Both the position numbers and the translations under genes were made by a program. The notes beneath the pieces were generated by a model, which was not told the DNA's origin, ran no database searches, and saw only the letters and a program-made list of their open reading frames with translations. 42,744 nt of DNA from contig NZ_JACYTR010000041.1 of NCBI RefSeq assembly GCF_014841215.1, positions 1-42,744 of the forward strand. Reading direction: 5' to 3'. The DNA is from Pseudomarimonas arenosa (GTDB lineage Bacteria > Pseudomonadota > Gammaproteobacteria > Xanthomonadales > Xanthomonadaceae). Positions 33,946-41,028 of this stretch are shown here, in pieces (position 1 is the first letter of the stretch; the number at the start of each line of letters is the position of its first letter).

Positions 33946-34887
33946 ATGAGTCATCCTCCGCGTATTGCCGTTCTTATTCCCTGCTACAACGAAGCGGTCA
34001 CCATCAAACAGGTGGTCAGTGATTTCAAGGCGGCCCTGCCGCTGGCCGACGTGTATGTCTTCGACAACAACTCGAAGGACGATACGGCCAGAATCGCTTC
34101 GGAAGCGGGAGCCCGGGTGCGCCGCGTTGGATTACAAGGAAAGGGCAATGTCGTAAGACGGATGTTTGCTGACATCGATGCCGATATCTATGTCATGGTT
34201 GATGGTGACGACACCTACCACGGTGCCAGTGCGCCGATGTTGATAGACACCTTTAACTCAGGCTGTCACGACATGGTGGTGGGCATTCGCAAGGCACAGA
34301 ATGAGGCTGCCTATCGCAGTGGCCACGCGTGGGGAAACAAGCTGTTGACTGGCTTTCTTAGCTGGTTATTTGGACGGAATTGCCGGGATATTCTCTCCGG
34401 CTATCGTGTCTTCAGCCGTCGCTTCGCCAAGAGCTTCCCCGTGCTGACAGCAGGGTTCGATATTGAAACCGAACTGACCGTGCACGCCTTGGAATTGAAG
34501 ATGTCTGTGGGAGAGGCGGAAACGCCGTACAAGGAGAGGCCCGAAGGTTCGTTCAGCAAACTGAGCACCTATCGCGATGGCTGGCGCATACTCGGCACCA
34601 TGCTGCGCCTGTTCAGTGCCGAGCGGCCGCTGGCGTTTTTTGGCGCCATTGCCTGCATGTTGGCTCTTCTCTCTATCGTGCTCGGTATTCCGTTGATCAA
34701 TGAGTTCGTTGAGACCGGCCTGGTGCCGCGTTTCCCAACGGCAATCCTGAGTACCGGGCTGATGATTCTGGCTGCGCTATCAGGCTTTGCTGGACTTATC
34801 CTGGATACCGTGACCCGTGGTCGGCGTGAAACCAAGATGTTGGCCTATTTACAGCTGTCGGTGGCAAACGACAAGGCCGCGAGTTGA
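33946..34887 (+). CDS. Polyprenyl-phosphate glycosyltransferase, GT2 (GtrB/CsbB/DPM1-like)
   Basis: 313 residues. The GT2 catalytic domain at the N-terminus has LIPCYNEAVTI, VFDNNSKDDT, the DXD-type metal motif DGDDTY (86-91) and GYRVFSRRF. Two membrane helices follow at the C-terminus (about 226-252 and 266-290), the layout of GtrB, CsbB and DPM1-type enzymes that load one sugar onto undecaprenyl or dolichyl phosphate. Its partner in such systems is a GT-C enzyme that uses the lipid-linked sugar outside the membrane; the convergent gene 8 bp away encodes a YfhO-like membrane protein of the right kind. Sugar unknown. Confidence 0.88.
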   Translation: MSHPPRIAVLIPCYNEAVTIKQVVSDFKAALPLADVYVFDNNSKDDTARIASEAGARVRRVGLQGKGNVVRRMFADIDADIYVMVDGDDTYHGASAPMLIDTFNSGCHDMVVGIRKAQNEAAYRSGHAWGNKLLTGFLSWLFGRNCRDILSGYRVFSRRFAKSFPVLTAGFDIETELTVHALELKMSVGEAETPYKERPEGSFSKLSTYRDGWRILGTMLRLFSAERPLAFFGAIACMLALLSIVLGIPLINEFVETGLVPRFPTAILSTGLMILAALSGFAGLILDTVTRGRRETKMLAYLQLSVANDKAAS

Positions 34888-34895
34888 TGCTGAGA

Positions 34896-36989
34896 TCAGC
34901 TGCAGCCGCCAATTCGAGCTGCAAATGGCCGATACTCGAAGCGTAGTCTGTGGTCTCCAGGCGGCGCTTTGATCGCACGCAGCGGGATCTCCCGTCCGCC
35001 GAGTACGGCGTTGTGAATCGCGGTAGGCTGGTCATTGAGGAAGGCGCACCAGCCGGGGTAGGTCAGCTCGGAAACGACGACTGTGTCGGCGTTCGTCAAA
35101 CTGAAGCGGAACTCGATGCGATGGTCGTCGTAATGTTCCAGCGTGAGGCTTTCAGGGGCGCTGTGGGCCGCGTCACCATACCTGCTGGCGAGAAACAAGC
35201 GCGGGTATGCCGAGGGGCGTTGATACAGATTCAACTTGCGGGCCTCGTCGCGACCCAATAGAGGGAGGTCGAGCTCGTTGCGGGTCAAGACGTAACGCAT
35301 GTTGAGGAGATCATTGATCTCGCTGTTAAGCGACCAGTCGATGGCGAGAAAGTCGAAGTAAGGACGGTACATGGTGGCCGAGTGGCCCAGCCGCGACTGC
35401 ATGGAATGGGCGTCGGCATAGTTTTTCGGCAACCCCGTGCTTTCATCGAGAATGATGCGTGCTTGCCCGTAGTCGGCAAGAACGGGCGCAAGCACGGTCA
35501 GCTCGGCAAACGCTTGCTCGGGCAGCGGACTCGATCCTGCGGCGGGCAGAGTGAGGGGTCGGTACAGCCAGGCGGAACACAGCAGGGCAGCGAGCGCCAT
35601 CGGCGCAAACAAGCGCCTTCTAAGAAAGGTGTTGAGTAAGGTCGCCAGCGTTGCCAAGGCCAAGAGTAGAGTGAAGATGCTGCTCTTGCTCAACCCACCG
35701 GCCAGATACAGACTGCTCGCCAGGACGCCGGTTGCCATCAGCGCTACGATCGCCGCCGCTTGGCGCCGACCTTCGACAACGGACTGCTGCAACACCGTGA
35801 ATGCTGCGACGGCAAAAACACAGAAACAGAATTGAAACAAAATCGCATAGCGGCCGAGCTGGCGAATTTGTCCCAAGACCGGGAGTTTTCGCAGAATATG
35901 GGCCAGCGGCGTCAAGTGGCCCAGCATCGCCAGCAAGGCGAAGACCGAGACGACCAACATCCACGGCCAATGTGGAAGCAACTGCTTCAATCGCTCTCGC
36001 CAGGTCTTGCGGGCGGATATCATCGCAATCATCAGCAAGCCGAGAACGCTCAGGTGCAACGTGTTGTTATCGATCCATCTCACTCGCCAGGGATCAATCA
36101 GGCTCCACAGCTGCATTGGCGCGACCGAGAAATCGCGGGAGAAGATTCGATAGGGAACTGATTCTCCCGGGCCGATGGGGTCAGGGCCGACCCATCGGTA
36201 GGCATCCGAAAGGTACTCCATGCTAAGGAGTAGCTGTGGCAACGCCACCAGCACGAGGGCGGCGATCATCGGGGCTCCGCTGCGGGCAATTGCCCGTAGG
36301 CGCTGGTAGTGCGTGGGTTCTCGTCGCCAATGGAAGTAGCTGCACAGCACGCCGCACAGCAAGGCGGTATGGATAGCGGGTTGCGCATGGCCTGACAGCA
36401 CTTGCAGGCCGATCACGGCGCCTGCTGCGAGTGCGAATCGAGTTCGTCCCGATTCCACGTGCAGACTTGCAAACTGTACTGCCAGAGGTAGCCAGCACAA
36501 TCCAAAGAAGATGTTGGGTTGGGCCGCTGCCCGCTCTGCAACAGGCCCCATCAAGGCGAAACTCAAAGCCCCGAACAGTGCGGCCGCGGGGGCAAACTTC
36601 CAATGTCGAAGCAAGCACCACATGGTGGACGAGGCGATCGAAAAGTGGAGCACGATCGAAAGCTCGATGGCCAAGCGCGGCATGCTGCCGTCCTGAGCGA
36701 ACAGGACCAACCAGAGCCAGGTCAGCGGATAATAAACCGAGGCTTGAATCTCGCCGGCGAAACTTCGGCCTGAGTAAATATTCGCGTCCCAGAGGGGGAG
36801 ATAGCCCGCATTCCAGCCGTGGGCAAGCTTCTGCCACCATGCGTAGGTTTGGTCCTGTGCATCTTGAAACAGCAAGAAGCTGGACGAGCCATCCCACAAG
36901 AAGGGCAGCAGCAGCAACAGGGGTGTCGCGAATGCAACCAGCAGGGACGAGTAAGCCAAATAACCACGTTGGTCGCTGGTTGTAAGCAT
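34896..36989 (-). CDS. YfhO-like multi-spanning membrane protein (candidate GT-C glycosyltransferase)
   Basis: 697 residues with roughly a dozen membrane helices and a C-terminal extracytoplasmic part (about 490-697). The N-terminal loop LFQDAQDQTYAWWQKLAHGW followed by PLWDANIYSGRSFAGE resembles the YfhO family, as do QVLSGHAQPAIHTALLCG and the C-terminal YPGWCAFLNDQ beta-sandwich. In Bacillus, YfhO works with the GT2 CsbB to glycosylate lipoteichoic acid. Here a CsbB-like GT2 lies directly opposite, so transfer of a lipid-linked sugar to a surface glycan is the best guess. I cannot point to a catalytic residue with confidence. Confidence 0.78.
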   Translation of the reverse strand: MLTTSDQRGYLAYSSLLVAFATPLLLLLPFLWDGSSSFLLFQDAQDQTYAWWQKLAHGWNAGYLPLWDANIYSGRSFAGEIQASVYYPLTWLWLVLFAQDGSMPRLAIELSIVLHFSIASSTMWCLLRHWKFAPAAALFGALSFALMGPVAERAAAQPNIFFGLCWLPLAVQFASLHVESGRTRFALAAGAVIGLQVLSGHAQPAIHTALLCGVLCSYFHWRREPTHYQRLRAIARSGAPMIAALVLVALPQLLLSMEYLSDAYRWVGPDPIGPGESVPYRIFSRDFSVAPMQLWSLIDPWRVRWIDNNTLHLSVLGLLMIAMISARKTWRERLKQLLPHWPWMLVVSVFALLAMLGHLTPLAHILRKLPVLGQIRQLGRYAILFQFCFCVFAVAAFTVLQQSVVEGRRQAAAIVALMATGVLASSLYLAGGLSKSSIFTLLLALATLATLLNTFLRRRLFAPMALAALLCSAWLYRPLTLPAAGSSPLPEQAFAELTVLAPVLADYGQARIILDESTGLPKNYADAHSMQSRLGHSATMYRPYFDFLAIDWSLNSEINDLLNMRYVLTRNELDLPLLGRDEARKLNLYQRPSAYPRLFLASRYGDAAHSAPESLTLEHYDDHRIEFRFSLTNADTVVVSELTYPGWCAFLNDQPTAIHNAVLGGREIPLRAIKAPPGDHRLRFEYRPFAARIGGCS

Positions 36990-37121
36990 ATAGGCTCATC
37001 ATTCGCATGGATGGGATTAACGTCGATCCATGCGGTTTCGTTAGTGACAGTGAGGCAACTCAGCGATACGCGAGGCACCTCACTCCAAAGTGATAGTTCG
37101 CTCGCCAAGTGATTGGCAAGT

Positions 37122-37230
37122 TGCTGAATAACCTCCATCCGGGAGTTCTTCAGCACAACCGTTCGGCAGGCTCACGGCAAGCCGGTCGCGGCAGAGCCGC
37201 GCCACACCTGCCGTGAGCCTGTCGAACGGT
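37122..37230 (+). repeat. Composite repeat with full REP hairpin, left of the oxygenase fusion gene
   Basis: Order: a hairpin TGCTGAA...TTCAGCA (37122-37155) including GGAGTTCTTCAGCACAA (37142-37158); a REP arm (37159-37179) whose complement at 37209-37229 pairs over 21 bp with one mismatch; and, in its loop, a 23-base block (37183-37205) with its own 6-bp hairpin. The GGAGTT block and the 23-base block both recur in the same order and orientation at 39482-39522. Confidence 0.7.
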
Positions 37231-37290
37231 TTGCCGAGGATCAAACGCTTATCGTGTCCGATTCTCGAGCGCACCATCCTTGGCGCGCCT

Positions 37291-37326
37291 TAACAGGCCG
37301 CTGAAATCAGTCTCAGCAGCCTGTTA
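37291..37326. terminator. 14-bp hairpin TAACAGGC...GCCTGTTA
   Basis: Arms 37291-37304 and 37313-37326 pair with one mismatch around an 8-base loop. It lies downstream of the oxygenase-methyltransferase gene (stop at 37535, minus strand) but 200 bases away. A related hairpin ending CCGCCTGTTAGGC occurs at 39589-39616, so it is part of the repeated set. Confidence 0.45.
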
Positions 37327-37534
37327 GAGCAGTCCTCAACTCAAGTAGTTCCGCTTCGGCCTGGTTGAGTTGTCTATTGTCTGACGGTCTGCAATTGCAT
37401 GGTGCTCAACCGCTGAGAAACCTCTTTCTTGACAAGTTTCAGTGCAAGAGGTCGCGTGTTGAGTTGCGCTGTCCTGTCGAGAGCTGTTGCGCATTCGGTT
37501 TCCGTGCGCGCCGTCCGTGGCGTGCAATACCAGG

Positions 37535-39439
37535 CTAGTTAGCCGCGGCGGATGCCTTGCCCAACACCACTTCGAACGCTTGCCCGCCGTCTTGTTCCTG
37601 GCTCCAATGCAATACGGCAAGCCCGAGTCGTTGGCAGACTTGGTCGAACCAGCGCTTGGACAGGTAGCTGATATGGGCCGGCACGTGCAGGTAGGAGTAG
37701 CTGTTCCAGGCAGAAATGCCTTGATTCGGTTGCCAGCCAATCGGGCGGAATGGAGCGGTGATAAAGATCTTGCCCTCATTTTCCAGTCGCGCGTTCAGCT
37801 CGCCAAGCAACACTTCCGGGTCAGGGACATGTTCGATGACGTGGGTCAGCGAGATCAGCGCATAGCGCTGCTCGGTTGCTAGTTCTTCCACCGGCACCAC
37901 CCGATACGAGTCGACCCACGGGCAGCGCAGCGAACACTCGTCGCTCAGATCCTGTGCGGTGGTGTGAATCTTGGTGTCGAGCTGTTTGCAGCCCCGCGAC
38001 ACCCAGGCCAGGCCTGCTCCGACTTCGAGACAGCGCCCGCCGGGTTTTGGCAATAACTTCAGCGAAGTCAAACAGTGGGTGTAGTAGTCGAGGATTTGCG
38101 CCACTCGCTCCGGGGCGGTGTAGGTATCGTCGGAAAACTGCACCGAGCCGCAATACAGGGTATTCAGATCGGCCGCGTTCGGCGTCGGGTCCAGGCGCAC
38201 GGTGTCGCAGTTTGCGCAGTGCAGCAGGCGATACTCATTGACCTGGAATGGACCTGGGTGGGTGGGCGCGACGGCGCCGACCTGTTGCAGTGCAGCCGCT
38301 TCGTTGCCACACAACACACACTTCATCTTGATTTGGGTGGTGGCGGTGGTTGCAGGTGACGCATCCGCGACCACGCTTGCAGGCGCTGGTTTTTGCATGC
38401 GCCGCCACATACGTCGCAGCGGTTGCCGCACGAGGGGGGGCAGGTGGCTGACGAACGGCAGGAAGGCATCTCGGGCCTCGCGGATCATCGGCGCGCGATC
38501 GGCCGCGCCCAGCCGTGAAGCGAAACGCAGGCTACCGTTCCAAAAGCGAGCGGCATGACCGAATGGATTGCCGCCGGCGCTTTGTTCGAGCAGCGCCACC
38601 CGGTTTTGCGCCGCGGTGAGCTCGCGATACAAACGCTGGTTGTGCTGGTCTCGACGGGCCAACAGCCCCTTGATTTCCTGCAGGTCGGCCTCGCTCAACA
38701 CGTGGCCTGCATGAAATCGTTCGGGCAAGGGACGATCAACGTAGATCGTCGAGTGGGTCGGCGCGACTTCCTCGCTCGGACGCGAGGCGGTGTAGAAGTA
38801 CAGTGCAATCGATTTCCGGCTGCGGTGATGCTCCGCTTCGGGCAGGGTGATCCTGCTGAAGCCGTGCCAGCTGTGCTCGGTGGTCTCGAACACCACGCAG
38901 TGGTTGAACAGTGGTTGGATGATGCTGACTTGATCGGCCTCACTGCGAGGGTCCGAATGCAGTTCCAGACCACCGCCCCAATCGGGCTGCCAGTCCTTGT
39001 TCAAATAGACGATGAGGTTCAATCGACGATGGCTGCCATTGCCTGGGTGGCGATTGAAGTCGACGTGGACGTCGAGGTCTTGGCCATGGCGGTTGTCGTG
39101 GGTTCCGCCGCCAAAATACTCCGGGTCGTAGAGCAGGTCAGGAATTCCGGTGCTGGCTGACAACCAAGACAGAAACGCTGGGGACTTCGCCAGATCATCG
39201 AGTGCAGCGTAGGCTGGGCCGAGGTCGCGAATGCGCTCAACGACTGATTTGCCGCCCAATTCGCCGTTTTCGTTGCGGGCGTTGCCGCGTTCGAAGTCCG
39301 GGAACTCGGCGATCAGTCGATCGGCCCACTCCGCGTTGAAGAAGTCTTCGATCAGCCAATGGCGAAATGGGCGGGCGGAATGAAACCGACGGTACAGGGC
39401 GTCGGTGTCGTCGGTTGATCGCGGATTGAGCAAGTACAT
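37535..39439 (-). CDS. Fusion of 2OG-Fe(II) oxygenase and SAM methyltransferase
   Basis: 634 residues from ATG 39439; a TTG at 39451 is less likely. N-terminal prolyl-hydroxylase-like double-stranded beta-helix (about 20-225): Fe ligands HVD (H125, D127) and H192 in SWHGF, and R208 in SRKSIALYFY for 2-oxoglutarate. A linker (about 235-265, VDRPLPERFHAGH...LLARRDQ) and an Arg-rich helical stretch follow. The C-terminal half is a class I methyltransferase with an N-terminal zinc ribbon (C374, C377, C408, C411), SAM motif LEVGAG (471-476) and HVIEHVPDP. Methyltransferases of this kind often act on sugars or sugar nucleotides. Probably a bifunctional modifier of a surface glycan or lipid; the substrate is unknown. 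Flanked by composite repeats. Confidence 0.85.
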   Translation of the reverse strand: MYLLNPRSTDDTDALYRRFHSARPFRHWLIEDFFNAEWADRLIAEFPDFERGNARNENGELGGKSVVERIRDLGPAYAALDDLAKSPAFLSWLSASTGIPDLLYDPEYFGGGTHDNRHGQDLDVHVDFNRHPGNGSHRRLNLIVYLNKDWQPDWGGGLELHSDPRSEADQVSIIQPLFNHCVVFETTEHSWHGFSRITLPEAEHHRSRKSIALYFYTASRPSEEVAPTHSTIYVDRPLPERFHAGHVLSEADLQEIKGLLARRDQHNQRLYRELTAAQNRVALLEQSAGGNPFGHAARFWNGSLRFASRLGAADRAPMIREARDAFLPFVSHLPPLVRQPLRRMWRRMQKPAPASVVADASPATTATTQIKMKCVLCGNEAAALQQVGAVAPTHPGPFQVNEYRLLHCANCDTVRLDPTPNAADLNTLYCGSVQFSDDTYTAPERVAQILDYYTHCLTSLKLLPKPGGRCLEVGAGLAWVSRGCKQLDTKIHTTAQDLSDECSLRCPWVDSYRVVPVEELATEQRYALISLTHVIEHVPDPEVLLGELNARLENEGKIFITAPFRPIGWQPNQGISAWNSYSYLHVPAHISYLSKRWFDQVCQRLGLAVLHWSQEQDGGQAFEVVLGKASAAAN

Positions 39440-39465
39440 GGGGCCTATCAAAGCTTAGCGGAAAA

Positions 39466-39522
39466 CTGAAAACTCCCTGATGGAGTTCTTCAGCACAAAC
39501 GGTCGCGGCAGAGCCGCGCCAC
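39466..39522 (+). repeat. Composite repeat lacking the REP arm, right of the fusion gene
   Basis: CTGAA-AACTCC/GGAGTT-TTCAG hairpin (39466-39493) containing GGAGTTCTTCAGCACAA (39482-39498), followed at once by the 23-base block (39500-39522) identical to 37183-37205. Compared with the left copy, about 24 bases of REP arm between the two blocks are absent, as is the second arm. Confidence 0.68.
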
Positions 39523-39588
39523 CTTCATTAAAAATCAACGGCTTGCGTGTTCCATCGGCGTGCGCGCCTGGCGTGACGCGCTGCAGCC

Positions 39589-39616
39589 GGCGGCTGAAAC
39601 GAGCATTTCAGCCGCC
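39589..39616. repeat. 11-bp hairpin upstream of the second oxygenase gene
   Basis: GGCGGCTGAAA (39589-39599) and TTTCAGCCGCC (39606-39616) pair perfectly around CGAGCA; TGTTAGGC follows. It is similar to the hairpin at 37291-37326. Confidence 0.55.
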
Positions 39617-39632
39617 TGTTAGGCAAGACCCC

Positions 39633-39638
39633 TACAAT
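39633..39638 (+). promoter_or_regulatory. Candidate -10 element for the oxygenase gene at 39670
   Basis: TACAAT matches 5 of 6 consensus bases and lies 31 bases before ATG 39670. No clear -35; the expected place is inside the hairpin at 39589-39616. Confidence 0.3.
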
Positions 39639-39669
39639 AGCAGGTCGCTTTGACCGTACGGATGGCAAA

Positions 39670-40923
39670 ATGTTCTCTGAATCCACTGGGCGCCGCCTGC
39701 AGCAGGATGGGCAGGCGTTTCGCAGCGCCCAGCCGTTTCGTTTTGTGGTGATCGATGATTTCTTCCAGTCGGCGGTGGCCCAGGGGCTGCTGGCCGAATT
39801 TCCGCGTTTCGATCCTCAATTCGCCCTCAACGAAATGGGTGAAGTGGGCGGCAAGGCGGTTCGCACCCGTGTCCGCGAACTCGGCGCCCACTATGCATCG
39901 CTGGATGATTTCATCCAAAGCCGTGAGTTCCTTGACTATGTGTCGCAACTCACCGGTATCCCGGGCCTGCTTTACGATCCTGACTACGAGGGCGGCGGGA
40001 CGCATGAGAACGTCCAGGGGCAGGGGCTCGATCAGCACATTGATTTCAACTACCACCCGCGAACGGGCTGGCACCGGCGATTGAATCTGATCGTCTACCT
40101 CAACCCCGAATGGGAGGTCGATTGGGGCGGGGCCTTGCAGCTCTACCGCGACCCTTGGACCGACCAGGCGCCGACGCACGAAGTGTTGCCGCTGTTCAAT
40201 CGCTGCGTGGTTTTCGAAACCAATGAGGTTTCATGGCACGGATTCGCGACGGTGGCGCTGCCCGAAGAAAAGCAGGCGCTCAGTCGGCGTTCGTTCGCAA
40301 TCTATCTTTATACCCGCGAGCGTCCTGCAGAGGAGACTGCGCCGCCACACGCCACGGTGTATGTGCCGAGCGGAATGCCGGCAGACCTGCAACCAGGGGT
40401 AACTCTGGACGCTGAGCGTCACCTCGAATTGCGCGCAGGATTTGCCCGGCTGCGCGCACAGCTGCGCTTCCTCTATGAGCGTGAGCTGGAGTTTACGGCG
40501 CAGATCGAGCGCATCAAGCATGCTCTGGAGGACAGTCGGCAGGTTCAACGAGCACCTCTGCAAGGCTACGCGATACAGAAATCAGTCAGTGGGTTGTGGC
40601 CGGACGATTGGGCGGGACAGCGTGTACGGATCGCAGCGGAATTGACCCGTCCTGCACGCGGCGTGCGTATCGGATTGTGGGCGCCAGCGCAGCTGCCCAA
40701 GGGGCAGTCAGTGCGGATCCGCTGTGGCGATGAGAGTCGCGAGATCCATGTGGCGCCGGGACGCGTGGCGGAAAGCGAGGTTCGTCTGCGGCTTGGTGCT
40801 GGCGCACTACTTAGCCTGGAGTTCGACGCCGAGCATTGTTGGATTCCTTCATCGGAGGGCGCTTCAGGGGATGAGCGTCCTCTGGCGTTCCGCTTTGCCC
40901 ACCTGGAAATCGACCACGGGTAG
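39670..40923 (+). CDS. 2OG-Fe(II) oxygenase with C-terminal beta-sandwich domain
   Basis: 417 residues. The first 230 are clearly homologous to the oxygenase half of the gene at 37535 (by eye about half the residues match): GIPGLLYDPDYEGGGTH, HRRLNLIVYLN, HID (H123, D125), SWHGF (H190) and SRRSFAIYLYTRERP (R206 or R207 for 2-oxoglutarate). A short linker matches that gene's linker. A helix of about 35 residues follows (LRAQLRFLYERELEFTAQIE), then instead of a methyltransferase a C-terminal beta-rich domain (about 300-417, GLWPDDW, IGLWAPAQLPKG) of the type appended to glycan enzymes. Likely hydroxylates an unknown lipid, sugar or peptide substrate in surface glycan synthesis. Confidence 0.84.
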   Translation: MFSESTGRRLQQDGQAFRSAQPFRFVVIDDFFQSAVAQGLLAEFPRFDPQFALNEMGEVGGKAVRTRVRELGAHYASLDDFIQSREFLDYVSQLTGIPGLLYDPDYEGGGTHENVQGQGLDQHIDFNYHPRTGWHRRLNLIVYLNPEWEVDWGGALQLYRDPWTDQAPTHEVLPLFNRCVVFETNEVSWHGFATVALPEEKQALSRRSFAIYLYTRERPAEETAPPHATVYVPSGMPADLQPGVTLDAERHLELRAGFARLRAQLRFLYERELEFTAQIERIKHALEDSRQVQRAPLQGYAIQKSVSGLWPDDWAGQRVRIAAELTRPARGVRIGLWAPAQLPKGQSVRIRCGDESREIHVAPGRVAESEVRLRLGAGALLSLEFDAEHCWIPSSEGASGDERPLAFRFAHLEIDHG

Positions 40924-40946
40924 TGCGGCTCGCCGGCGCGGCCAAA

Positions 40947-40972
40947 CCGAGTTCGGGCTGTGCCGAACTCGG
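40947..40972. terminator. Bidirectional terminator-like hairpin between convergent genes
   Basis: Perfect 10-bp stem CCGAGTTCGG (40947-40956) and CCGAACTCGG (40963-40972) with a 6-base loop, 24 bases after one stop and 57 bases after the other. No T-run. Confidence 0.55.
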
Positions 40973-41028
40973 CGCGTCTGAAAAGTCCAGAGCCTGCCCC
41001 GTCGGCAGCCTGTTCGAGGGGTCTTGTG

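Larger units (their letters stand above)
36990..37534. other. 545-bp intergenic region with repeats, no gene seen
   Basis: No reading frame here looks like a protein. It contains the composite repeat at 37122-37230, the hairpin at 37291-37326 and an 8-bp inverted repeat (CAACTCAA/TTGAGTTG) near 37337-37372. The remainder is ordinary spacer. Confidence 0.6.
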
